Positions 43,506 to 54,175 of a stretch of DNA of 64,000 nucleotides are shown here, piece by piece. Source of the DNA: Eremomyces bilateralis CBS 781.70 (Eukaryota > Ascomycota > Dothideomycetes > Eremomycetales > Eremomycetaceae); the NCBI RefSeq assembly GCF_010015585.1, contig NW_022985098.1, positions 3,897 to 67,896 of the forward strand, read 5' to 3'. Made by a program: the position numbers and the translations under genes. The notes under the pieces were generated by a model. That model was not told the origin of the DNA and did no database searches. It saw nothing but the letters and a program-made list of their open reading frames with translations. Positions within the stretch are counted from its first letter, which is position 1. Each line of letters begins with the position of its first letter.

Positions 43506-43808
43506 CACTAGTTACAACTAATCAAGCCACAACTAATCCAGGGCCCACGTAAAAGTCACGTGAGTGCCATTCTTGTCGCGAATGCACGCGTCGTGATTCT
43601 TCAGGTTCAACTCCAACTCTCAAGCGGTCAAGCCAACTTCACAACATATTCAACCGCAACTTTTCATTCTAGTCTTGCCTTTCCACTGGGGTGTTCCTTC
43701 GAAATTCATCTTTGCACTACTCGACTTGCTGGACCAGTTTGGAATTGACTACCATCCTGCAGTTGACTTGATCGATCGCGAATATACGGTGCTGAACCAT
43801 CCGCGGTC
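43506..43808. other. ISWI gene upstream region
   Basis: 300 bp between the hAT insertion and the ISWI start. The insertion therefore sits within a likely promoter zone, at roughly -310 from the ATG. Confidence 0.6.
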
Positions 43809-46800
43809 ATGATGGCTCCGTCACGTACCCGGCATGCAGATTCCAAGGAGTCGTCACCCCGGGACGAAGACGTGTCTATGACAGATGCTGGGGCTGCTGT
43901 GGGCCAGGATGATGGCGACGCAGGCGATGAACCCATGGCCGTACGTTTCTTGCTCTCCCCCTTCAATATCAGCCTATCGTCACAATGTTGCGGACTATGC
44001 GTTCTGACTCTTAACCATTCAGGACTATCAGGAAACACCCGACTATACAGTAAGACTATCAATATACATCATTTGATTCTTATTCACACTACACCCAGGA
44101 TTCCGACACCAACCCAAATACCACGGCCAGCAGCGTTGCAGGAGACCAAGCCCAGGCCGATGGACGTATGCGACGATCCCAAGCATTCCAACTTCGCAAA
44201 AGCATATACGGAAAGAAGAACAGTCGCTTGGCCGAGTCGAAGGAGGACGACTCCATCCGACGATTCCAATACCTGCTTGGTCTGACTGACCTGTTTCGGC
44301 ACTTCATCGAATCGAACCCGAACCCACGAGTCAAGGAGATTATGGTCGAAATCGACCGAAGAGAGGCAGAGGACGAGGAAAAGGCGAGGAAAGGCCATTC
44401 GAGGAAGGGTGGTGCTGCCGCCGATCGACGTCGCCGAACGGAACAAGAGGAGGACGCGGAGTTAATCCGAGATGAGAAATACGGTAAAACAGAGACCATT
44501 TTCCGTGAATCACCTGCCTTCATTCAAGGTGGGGAGATGCGAGATTACCAGATTGCTGGCCTGAATTGGCTAGTTTCTCTCCATGAGAACGGCATTTCTG
44601 GCATCCTCGCAGACGAGATGGGTCTGGGAAAGACTCTCCAGACGATCGCATTCCTGGGCTACCTGCGGTTTGTCTGCGACATCAATGGACCGCATTTGGT
44701 TGTCGTTCCAAAATCCACCCTCGATAACTGGAATCGGGAATTCAAGAGGTGGATCCCGGAGATCAACGTGCTCGTCCTTCAAGGAGCGAAAGATGAACGC
44801 GCACAGCTCATCAGCGAGCGATTGATCGACGAAAAGTTCGATGTGTGTGTAACGAGCTACGAGATGATTCTTCGCGAAAAGTCGCATTTGAAGAAGTTTG
44901 CCTGGGAGTACATCATCATCGACGAAGCGCACCGAATCAAAAACGAAGAGTCGTCGTTGGCGCAGATTATCCGATTGTTCAACTCCCGAAACCGACTCCT
45001 CATCACCGGCACACCCCTTCAAAACAACCTACACGAGCTTTGGGCCTTGTTGAATTTCCTGCTCCCCGATGTCTTTGGTGACGCGGAAGCTTTCGATCAG
45101 TGGTTTTCTGGCCAGGATGCCGATCAGGATACCGTTGTCCAACAACTACACAAAGTCCTTCGACCATTCCTGCTTCGTCGTGTCAAGTCCGATGTGGAGA
45201 AGAGTTTGCTTCCAAAGAAGGAGGTCAATTTGTTCATCGGCATGTCCGAAATGCAGGTCAAATGGTACCAGAAGATCCTCGAGAAAGACATCGACGCCGT
45301 GAACGGTGCAGGTGGTAAGAAAGAGTCGAAGACCCGGCTACTGAATATCGTCATGCAGCTCCGGAAATGTTGCAATCATCCTTACCTGTTTGACGGAGCC
45401 GAGCCGGGTCCACCTTATACTACCGATGAGCATTTGGTTCAGAATTCGATGAAGATGGTAATGCTCGACCGACTCCTCAAGCGAATGGAAGCGCAGGACA
45501 GCCGGGTCTTGATCTTCTCCCAGATGAGCCGACTGCTGGATATTCTCGAAGATTATGCGGTTTTCCGAGGCTACAAATATTGCCGCATCGACGGTTCCAC
45601 AGCACACGAGGATCGCATTGCCGCCATCGATGAATACAATAAACCGGGATCCGAAAAGTTTCTGTTCCTTCTGACCACTCGCGCCGGGGGCTTGGGAATC
45701 AACCTGACCTCGGCTGATATCGTCGTCCTGTTCGACAGCGATTGGAACCCGCAGGCGGATTTGCAGGCGATGGACCGTGCCCATCGTATCGGACAAACGA
45801 AGCAAGTCATGGTGTATCGATTTATCACGGAGAACGCCATCGAAGAGAAGGTCCTGGAGCGAGCCGCTCAGAAGCTTCGCTTGGACCAGGTCGTCATCCA
45901 ACAAGGTCGTGCTGGGCAGCCGCAGACCAAGGCCGCGTCGAAGGAGAATTTGCTGTCGATGATTCAGCATGGTGCTGAGAAGGTGTTCGAGTCGCAAGGT
46001 GCCATTGGCGCCCATTCCGGCGGCGAACTCACCGACGATGACATCGACGCCATCCTGAAGCGTGGTGAGGAGCGTACGGCGGAACTGAATGCCAAATACG
46101 AGAACCTTGGTATCGATGACCTACAGAAGTTCACGTCGGAGTCCGCGTACGAGTGGAATGGTCAGAAGTTCATCGCTCCGAAGAAGGATATTGGTTTGAA
46201 TTGGATCAATCCGGCGAAGCGAGAGCGCAAGGAGCAAGCCTACTCGATCGACAAGTATTACCGACAAGCTTTGATGACCGGCGGACGAACTGCGGACACC
46301 AAGCCGAAGATCCCACGCGCACCGAAACAGATCACCATCCACGATTACCAGTTCTTCCCGCCCGGACTGAGCGAGCTTCAGGACAAGGAGACAGCTTGGT
46401 ACCGCAAAGAGAACAACATCAAGGCACCACTTCCTGACGGGCCCGAGGAGGAGCTGGAATCCCGTCAAGCGGAGCAAGAGCTCGAGCAGCAGGAAATCGA
46501 CAATGCCGAGCCGCTCACCGAGGACGAGAAAGCCGAAAAGGAGCGGTTGTCGCAGATGGGTTTCGTGGACTGGAATCGCCGCGACTTCCAGCAGTTCATC
46601 AACGGATCGGCTAAATACGGGCGGGACAACTACGAGGGCATCGCCGAGGAGGTGGACGGCATGGATGTCGATGAAGTCCGCGAGTACGCGAAAGTGTTCT
46701 GGAAAAAACACAAGGAGATCCATAACTACGAGAAGTACATCCACGCGATCGAGGAAGGCGAGGAGCGCACCCGCAAGATCGAGCACCAACGCAAGATGCT

Positions 46801-47377
46801 CAAGAAGAAGCTCGCCATGTACCGCGTGCCGCTGCAGCAGATGAAGATCAACTACTCCGTCTCGACGACCAACAAGAAGGTGTACACCGAGGAAGAAGAC
46901 CGGTTCCTGCTGGTGATGCTCGACAAGCACGGCGTTGACACCGAGGGCATCTACGACAAGATCCGCGACGACATCCGCGATTCGCCGCTATTCCGGTTCG
47001 ATTGGTTTTTCCTCAGCCGCACGCCCGTGGAGATCGGCCGGCGGTGCACGACGCTGCTGACGACGGTCGCTCGGGAGTTTGAGAGCGGCGACGGGAAGGT
47101 CACTAATGGCGCGGGGAAGGGCAAGCGGGCGCAGGATGAGGAGGAAGAGGTCGAGGAGGAGGACGTGCCGGCGAAGAAGAAGTCCAAGAGTGGTGTTAAG
47201 GTAAGCGCGGATTCATTTATTTCTACCGCGCCTATATACTTATTCGATTCGCAGAACAAACAACTCGACACGGTCAAGGGTAGTAAAGCCACATCCGCGA
47301 GCACCTCTCGAGCGCAGAGCGAAGTGTCCACCGGATCTGCCCCATCGCGATCCAAGTCCAAGAGCAAGAAGAAATAA
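43809..47377 (+). CDS. ISWI-type chromatin-remodelling ATPase (ISW1/ISW2 homologue)
   Basis: Exons 43809-43940, 44023-44049 (27 nt), 44099-47200 and 47255-47377 give 1127 residues. The Snf2 ATPase core has D-E-M-G-L-G-K-T (about 222-229), [11 protein letters not shown] (about 325), and motifs [14 protein letters not shown] and [10 protein letters not shown]. Downstream come the HAND region, then SANT and SLIDE domains ([30 protein letters not shown]). The C terminus is acidic, then Lys/Ser-rich. The protein slides and spaces nucleosomes in the nucleus. The last intron is 54 nt, a multiple of three without stops, so reading through it would add 18 residues. Confidence 0.95.
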
Positions 47378-47555
47378 GCTGTGATGGGAAGGACTTTTCA
47401 CCGATGGTAACTGGGCGTTTGGGAGTCGGAAAAGTTTGTCGGTTACGGAGTCCAGACATGAGGCGGCGTCGCAATGGAATGATGATATATTAGGTTTAGA
47501 TCTTAGATCTACACATTGAGGAATACGTGTATGAGCATCCTGCTCGCCACCATGG

Positions 47556-48000
47556 TTATGATAAGTGTTCCCGTATGCCATTCGGGCTTATTCGACTCGT
47601 CAGATGGGAGGGGCGCGATACATGCGATCCGCGAGCTGTACCTAATAATGCAAGTCAATTAGCAATTGCACCCAGTCGTAATTTGAAATCGCCGTCGAAG
47701 TGGAGTGTGGTGATCAGAGTAAGATTTATCATTCACGGAGACAGACGCACATCTGTCTCTCCGTTCCGTCTTGAAACTTGATTGAAAAGGTTCATCATTG
47801 GATAGAAGGGTTGAGAGGAAAGACATGAGTTACGTACCTTTTCGAATCATCTCGACATGTTGAGTCCGCTGGTTAAAGTGACAGAGCTTGATCAAGCCGT
47901 TTAAGTACGGTAGCTGAAAGTTCCTTACCGTAGCGGTTCCAGTGGTGCCAGAGATGCTACCAATGCTTCGAGAAGCAGCTGTTTGAGCCCGAAATCCCAT
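47556..48000 (-). CDS. Small unidentified protein, possibly mitochondrial, two exons
   Basis: Exon 47838-48000 begins M-G-F-R-A-Q-T-A-A-S-R-S-I-G-S and continues L-P-Y-L-N-G-L-I-K-L-C-H-F-N-Q-R-T-Q-H-V. A 196-nt intron (gtacgt, a gctaattgac branch, attag acceptor) leads to exon 47556-47641 and a stop, 82 residues in total. The Arg/Ser/Ala-rich acid-free start suits a mitochondrial presequence. A further intron-like segment (gtacga...taaacag) lies just upstream of the ATG, as in a 5' leader. No family is recognised. An internal gtaagg...accag segment of 57 nt could also be spliced in frame. Confidence 0.4.
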
Positions 48001-49292
48001 TGCTAGCCACAGTCTGTTTAATTAGATAGAGGTACCTGTATTTCGTACCTGGCAAACCGTGATATGTGTCTGGAGAAAATTCCGCAAGCGTGGGTGATAG
48101 GCGAAGCTGATGTCGGACGACACTTGGCAACGGCCTCGGGAGATAGCTGTATCTCCTTGCCCTACCTCATCGCCTCAGCGATGGGACCTTCGAGATGGAG
48201 GGTGGTACAGTCAGTGCATCTGGGGAAGGATAGAGAATCGAGATGGTGATTCGGATTAAATAGCTTGGGGAGGAGAGGAGATTGCGGCGGTGATGCCATT
48301 AATATTGGAGATCCGCTCTCTGTCATCCTCTCCCAAGTCCCAGTGTGTGCAAAGACTGTTCTTAGTTAGGCTTAGCAATTTGGCGGCTGAAGCAATCAAA
48401 CGTGTACTTTAGTGTTTAAGTGTGTGACAAGGGAAACGATCCCAGCTCAGGGTTCACGGCGAGGAGTTGCCTGCAGCAGCCGATATTCTGATCACCAGGG
48501 TTCCGGAACAGGCGGAGATGTAATATCAGGGCCTAGGCGTGTCCATTCTCGTGCACAGTAATACAGTGATTGGAACCCGGGTTTCTGCTCTCCTTGGCCC
48601 TTCCTCTCCTCGTAATTCGTGAATCGTGATGATGTTGGAAGAGTATGACACCTGTAGATCCATCATCTCGCATGCATTCATTCGATGAAGCAGTCCGTCC
48701 TAAGGGTTAATACGGAGGAGCACCTCTGGATTTTCAATCTTCGCACCCATTGAAACTTGAACGAGATCATCCACCAGCTTCGTCCGGGGTTTTGGAAAAA
48801 GGGTCTAATTGAGATTTTCCGCTTAATTCATTCTTCTACTGTGAGCTCCTACGTCACCACGGTACTACCACAGGACTAGCCTCCACTCCTGGCGCAAGAC
48901 GTGGAGACCAGTGTACGCCTCTAACTGAACTGAAGAACCGACTGTTAGTGTGTCCGTGTGTCGATGAGTGGAGAGAGGCTCCCTGAAGCCAAGACGCGCC
49001 TGGCGACTTTTTGAGCTCGTCCATTTCGTCCATTCATCACTGACACGAATGCTACTTGCGCCGTGCACCGCGCTCTCATTATTGCATTTTCGAATCGGCT
49101 GAACCACCGCGGAATCCATGCTCGAATCGGTAACGACTCTCTTCATCGATCCTTTCACCAGGCGTTGAAACGCATACCATGCTTCTGAAGTGTGTCCATT
49201 GACCATAACCCATCAGATGAAGGCCTCTGCGTACCTATCTCACCCACCCACATCTCTTTTACGAATCAGGATTCGAGTCCGCATCAAACAAG
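48001..49292. other. Intergenic 1.3 kb before PRP24
   Basis: This probably contains 5' leaders of the two divergent genes. A 113-codon ATG frame on the minus strand (48865-49206) shows no domain and is not called. Confidence 0.4.
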
Positions 49293-52200
49293 ATGGATAT
49301 CAATTCCCTCCTTTCCCCATCCGAAAGCCCGGCGCCGGCTCAAAATGACGACCGCGAAACTCCCTCTTTGCACACTCCGCCCGCCGCGCCGCCCCATACC
49401 ATGTCCCCGTTTGCTTCTCCATCCGCTTCTCCCAAGCGGAATACCCGCTCAACGCGCCCGACAAATCAAAAGCGGAAATCAAGCGGCCTGACAAGAGAGA
49501 TTTATGCGGACTCCAAACCGTCCTCGCCCGTGGCGCGAGGCAGCTTGACACCGCTGGGTACCCCGGTGGAAGTCCCTGAAGAATACACCGCGCAATTACG
49601 ACAGCAGCAAGAGGAGGCGTTGAGTCGACTACGGGCGGAAGAACGCGAAGCGCATGTCGCCGCTGCTCAGGCGGAGGCGCAATCGCGGGGACTCAGTATG
49701 GCACATGTACAAAATGCCCAGCGAAGTCCCATCGGGCTGCAGATGCCAGTAGGGAGCCTTACGCAGCCTGGATCCGCGGTGCAGAGCCCGTCGATGCTCA
49801 GTCCGGTCCTCGGGATGCCATCAGCACGAACGAATGCCGCTACAACTCTCCCACATCAGCAGGGTCAAGCAAGAAGTGGTAGCGTCGGCGCGGTACAGCG
49901 ACAGAATAGCTCGGCTGGCATGGACACCTTGGCCGACCTGGCTTCGATGCAGCAGCGTCAGGTTTCATCGCCCAATATAAAGCACTCCATCCATTACACC
50001 CTCAAGCACCTAGTCCGCACTCCTTCCTCTGGGACCATGGACCAGGCATCCGGACCTGGAAGCATTCCCCGACTCTCCGCGACACCATACTTAACCGACG
50101 CCGAGGAAACCGAGTTGAACGAACATTACAGCGCCGTCATCTCGAACCCCGAAGATGCAAAGTCCCGCATGGCTTTCATCGACCTGTTACACCGCGGGCT
50201 CCAGAACTTCCGAGCTCCGCAGGACACAACCACAGATCAAAACGGTACCGCGCGTCGTTCTAGAAGGGCACGTGCTAAGGCATTTGTTCCGCTGACGCTC
50301 ATCACCGTGGAGCAGTTGGGTCGGTGGCAACCTTTCAACGAACTTCTCTCCTTGAAGCAATTCGAACTGGTTCTCGCCATGAAACCCGATGTGGACACCA
50401 TGGCGGCTCTGATCGGCCTGAGTCCTTCGTTCGAAGCGGTCAGCGGCTCGGTTTGGGTCAAACGGGTCAAACTCGCGGCGCTCTGGTGGCATCAGGCCGC
50501 CATCGGCATCGACCATGATTCATTGGAGATCGACTTTGGTCACGACGTTGATTCGATTTCGCACTGGCAGGAGATGGGGATGGAAGATCGTGCCAAATCA
50601 ACGTTCACCTGGGATGCCTTCATCAAAGTGTCATATGACGCTGTCGCGAGCACGAAATACAGTCCTTGTCACCTAGGCAAGATCGTGGACGTGGTTTGGA
50701 AGTGCGCGCAGTCGCAATTAGCCACCCTTCAGGGAGAAGTGGATGGAACTGGCCTGGCGGAGAGGAGAATGGCCGTCGCCAAACAATGCAATGACTTATT
50801 CACCTTCGCCCTACGAGAACCGCACGTGGAATGGCAACAGACATTTGAAAACTATACCGTTTTCCTAGCTCTGATGGATCGAGAAGAGGAAGCGCAAACG
50901 CTCCTCGCCCAATTTTCCCCTCCTGAGAAAGTCGAGGCCTTCCTCCGACGGAGAATACCTTACGAGACGCAGTTCTCCCAAGATATCGAGAACCTAGTCG
51001 AAATGACGAGATCGAAAGAAGATCAATACGCGCAATGGCAAGAATATCTCGACTTCGAGACAGGCATGGGTAGATATTGGCAGACGGGAGAGCTCCCGGA
51101 CCAAGCATCTCTCGACGAGCTCCCACAGAGCCAGGAAGAATGGGAGGACCGCGTCAATGCGTTGTTCGGACGTTTCTGCGCGAGGTTAGGGGACAATCCC
51201 GACGCATGGACGCGCTGGATCATCTGGACGAAAGACCGGGACGCCGCGGCGATTCCGCGACAAAAGCCGCGGTACATTTCCGCCGGCTCCGCGCCTTTGA
51301 CTGTGCGAAGTATTCTGGACCGTGCTGTATTCCATTGTCCGGGCAGCGGGTCGCTATGGTCGCTCTTGATCCTGCATATGGAAGCCAATGGAGCCCCCTA
51401 TCAGATGATCGAGGAGATGAAGCATAGTGCGACTCGGCATAATCTGATCGAAGATATTGGAGGCCCGGAAGAAGTGATTGCATTCCAGGTCAGCTGGTGC
51501 GGCTATCTCAGACGTCGCGCCCTGGAGTCCGGACCGGACGAGACTGACGGGGATGATATTTTGAATGCTGAAATCGGCATTCGTGGTGCGATCGAGCATG
51601 TTGGCGCAATCGTGGCCAAAAGCAAGGAGATTCCAGAACAGGCTTACAGCAAATACGCCGACGGGAAGACCCCCGGCATTACCGGCGATCCTCACTTCCG
51701 ATTGGAGCGGATCTATGTCAAGTATCTCCTCCAGCGATCACGAGTCGACGATGCGCGGATATACTGGAGCAAACTGCAGGAGACACTCGCGGACTACTAC
51801 GAATTCTGGGATCGGTACTATATCTGCGAGATGGCTCTGTGGGACCATTGGCTAGAAGGTGCTAGAATGGATCATCATTCGGTGAGCGAGGATATGCGAT
51901 TCCCACGACGCGCGACGAACGTGCTTCGAGCTGCGTTGCATTCCGTAAGTACGCTTGACGAACCCGAGAAGATGATCGCGTCGTTCGAGAACCACGTGCA
52001 ACAGCATGAGTCAGCCAAGGAGATCATCGCGGCCTCCGGCGAAGCGGCGAAAGCGCGGGAAGTCCTAGCGCAGCGACGGAAGCAGGAGATGGCCGTGTGG
52101 CAGAAGGGGCAGGAAGACTGGGTCGCCGCGCAGAAACAGGCGTGGCTCGCGGAGCAGGAGTCAAATGGGCCGGCTGGAGAGACGGGTAATAAACGAAAGC

Positions 52201-53663
52201 TCTCCATCGCCGCCTCGGATCAGCCGGGATCCAAACGTGCCCGATTAGGAGCCGATGCGTCCGAGACGCAAGACGCGCACGATGCTGCGGAACCGGCCAA
52301 GCGCGACCGCGAGCATGGATCGGTCCTGTTGCGATATCTCCCGAAGGATGCCACGGAGATCGACGTGAAGAAGTTCTTCCGCGGCTGCGGCAACATCAAG
52401 TCGGTCCTCTTGGCCGACGCGAACGGCGAGACGAAAACGGGCTTGGTCGAATTCGACTCGCTGGGAGATGCCCAGTTCGCGCAGATGCGGAGTACCCGGC
52501 CGTTCAAGGGCGAGGAAATTGAAATCACCTTTGCCGGCGACCTGACGCTTTACATCACGAATTATCCCCGCGACTTCGCGTCGGAGGATCTAAAGAAGGT
52601 GTTCTCAGAGTTCGGCCAGGTCCTCTCCCTCCGCCTCCCGAACCTGGCCAAGAACGCGTTCCGTCGGTTCGCCTACATCACGATGGACAGCGCCGACGCG
52701 GCGAATGCGGCGATCGAGAAGCTGCATCAGAAACCGCTGACGGACGCCAAGGGGAAGGAATACCAAATGCAGGTGCACATCTCCGATCCAAACGTGAAGA
52801 AAGACCGCGAGGGGGCCATGTACGAGGGCCGGGAGATCGTCGTCAAGAACCTCCCCTTCAAAGCGTCGGAAGGCGACGTTCGGGCGTTTATTCTGGACGT
52901 CATGAAGGAGGAGGTCCCTGATGTCGACACCGCCGCCACGAACGGGGACACCATCGAGGAAGACCAGGATGCGCCACCGTCTGGCGCATCCGACGCATGG
53001 GTGAAGGTCATCGAGCGAGTTCGCATTCCGCAAGGGCGGTCGAAAGGCGTCGGTTTCGTCGTCTTTCGAGATGCCGTGAGTTCCCCTTCCTCCGTACTAT
53101 CACCGAACATAACTAACTCCTCACAGAACATCGCCCGCCTTTCGGTCTCCATCCTGGACGGCCGCTCCTTCATGGGCCGTCCCATGACCGTCGAACTCGC
53201 CACCAGCGAAGGCCGTAAGCTCAAAGTCACCGCCACCGAGCGCTTCAACCGCGGCTCGTCCACCGGTCCCTCCGATCCCCGCAACGGCGCCGCCCCCTCG
53301 CCCGGAAGCGTCCAAAGCGCCGAACCCCCCGAATCCCGCCCCTTCGCCCGCTCCATCACCATCTCCAACCTCCCGCCCACCACCCCCCAAGCCGTCGTCC
53401 AGGCCATTGCGGAAAAATACGGCGAGCTGCGCCGGATCAGCCTGCGGTCAGAGAAGGGGACCGCACTGGTGGAGTACGCGCAGGAGGCGTCAACGGGGAA
53501 GGCGCAGATGGCGCTGGATGCGACGGAGGTGGATGGGAACACGGTGCGGGTGGCATTGGGGATCGTGGCGGATGGGAAGAAGACGTTGGGGAGTGGGTTT
53601 GTGAGTCGGCCAGGGCAGGGGAGGCCGAGGAGGGGGGGGTTGGGGTCGAAGCGCGGCCGTTAA
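49293..53663 (+). CDS. PRP24: Prp24/SART3-type U4/U6 snRNP assembly factor
   Basis: Two exons (49293-53076 and 53128-53663; 51-nt intron with ACTAAC branch) give 1439 residues. A long Ser/Pro/Gln-rich N terminus precedes HAT (half-a-TPR) repeats from about 270 to 880 (for example F-E-N-Y-T-V-F-L-A-L-M-D-R-E-E, and Y-I-C-E-M-A-L-W-D-H-W-L-E). Four RRMs follow at about 1008 (V-L-L-R-Y-L-P), 1084 (L-Y-I-T-N-Y-P), 1179 (V-V-K-N-L-P-F) and 1335 (I-T-I-S-N-L-P-P). The protein anneals U4 and U6 snRNAs during spliceosome recycling in the nucleus. The C terminus ends in an Arg/Gly-rich tail (G-Q-G-R-P-R-R-G-G). It lacks an obvious Lsm-binding F-x-x-L/M-F-L end, which is unusual for the family. Confidence 0.88.
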   Translation: MDINSLLSPSESPAPAQNDDRETPSLHTPPAAPPHTMSPFASPSASPKRNTRSTRPTNQKRKSSGLTREIYADSKPSSPVARGSLTPLGTPVEVPEEYTAQLRQQQEEALSRLRAEEREAHVAAAQAEAQSRGLSMAHVQNAQRSPIGLQMPVGSLTQPGSAVQSPSMLSPVLGMPSARTNAATTLPHQQGQARSGSVGAVQRQNSSAGMDTLADLASMQQRQVSSPNIKHSIHYTLKHLVRTPSSGTMDQASGPGSIPRLSATPYLTDAEETELNEHYSAVISNPEDAKSRMAFIDLLHRGLQNFRAPQDTTTDQNGTARRSRRARAKAFVPLTLITVEQLGRWQPFNELLSLKQFELVLAMKPDVDTMAALIGLSPSFEAVSGSVWVKRVKLAALWWHQAAIGIDHDSLEIDFGHDVDSISHWQEMGMEDRAKSTFTWDAFIKVSYDAVASTKYSPCHLGKIVDVVWKCAQSQLATLQGEVDGTGLAERRMAVAKQCNDLFTFALREPHVEWQQTFENYTVFLALMDREEEAQTLLAQFSPPEKVEAFLRRRIPYETQFSQDIENLVEMTRSKEDQYAQWQEYLDFETGMGRYWQTGELPDQASLDELPQSQEEWEDRVNALFGRFCARLGDNPDAWTRWIIWTKDRDAAAIPRQKPRYISAGSAPLTVRSILDRAVFHCPGSGSLWSLLILHMEANGAPYQMIEEMKHSATRHNLIEDIGGPEEVIAFQVSWCGYLRRRALESGPDETDGDDILNAEIGIRGAIEHVGAIVAKSKEIPEQAYSKYADGKTPGITGDPHFRLERIYVKYLLQRSRVDDARIYWSKLQETLADYYEFWDRYYICEMALWDHWLEGARMDHHSVSEDMRFPRRATNVLRAALHSVSTLDEPEKMIASFENHVQQHESAKEIIAASGEAAKAREVLAQRRKQEMAVWQKGQEDWVAAQKQAWLAEQESNGPAGETGNKRKLSIAASDQPGSKRARLGADASETQDAHDAAEPAKRDREHGSVLLRYLPKDATEIDVKKFFRGCGNIKSVLLADANGETKTGLVEFDSLGDAQFAQMRSTRPFKGEEIEITFAGDLTLYITNYPRDFASEDLKKVFSEFGQVLSLRLPNLAKNAFRRFAYITMDSADAANAAIEKLHQKPLTDAKGKEYQMQVHISDPNVKKDREGAMYEGREIVVKNLPFKASEGDVRAFILDVMKEEVPDVDTAATNGDTIEEDQDAPPSGASDAWVKVIERVRIPQGRSKGVGFVVFRDAVSSPSSVLSPNITNSSQNIARLSVSILDGRSFMGRPMTVELATSEGRKLKVTATERFNRGSSTGPSDPRNGAAPSPGSVQSAEPPESRPFARSITISNLPPTTPQAVVQAIAEKYGELRRISLRSEKGTALVEYAQEASTGKAQMALDATEVDGNTVRVALGIVADGKKTLGSGFVSRPGQGRPRRGGLGSKRGR

Positions 53664-54175
53664 TGGTGATTGCGCGGATCGGTTTGGTTATTCCTGAGCC
53701 TGGTTTGATCTAGGATTCGGAAGTGCATGCCCTGTTGCATGGTTAAATTCAGGTACTGTAGGACACCTATAGTTAGAGTATCGATACCGGGAAGAGTCCT
53801 ATGATAATAATACTAGCAAATAATGCAGGCCCCTGTCACTTGTCATTGCAACTATCAGATGCTGTGACCTCGGGATTTGGGATCTCACGAGAAATGATAA
53901 ATGGTCCACTGGGTAGGAATGACGGTCAATTCCTGGGTCTGGGACTCCTTTTGAAAAGGCAATGTTGTATTTAAGAATATCTCTACGAATCCTAATGGCT
54001 TTCATCCGTCCATTAGCAACCTACAAAACTAAGTAAGCGCTAGGTGTACACATCCAAGAATTCGTCCAAGACCTGCCTGATAAGACCTGCCTGATTTCCC
54101 CCCAGATGGATCATCGCCTCAATCGAAACGAAAAGAGCAATGCTATCAATTACCGCGACCAGATTCCGCCACCGC
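53664..54175. other. Convergent intergenic, PRP24 / P450
   Basis: The 3' regions of both genes. No other feature was seen. Confidence 0.5.

Noticed and set aside
48865-49206. 113-codon ATG frame on the minus strand upstream of PRP24
   Set aside because: No recognisable domain or splice sites; probably within the leader/promoter region.
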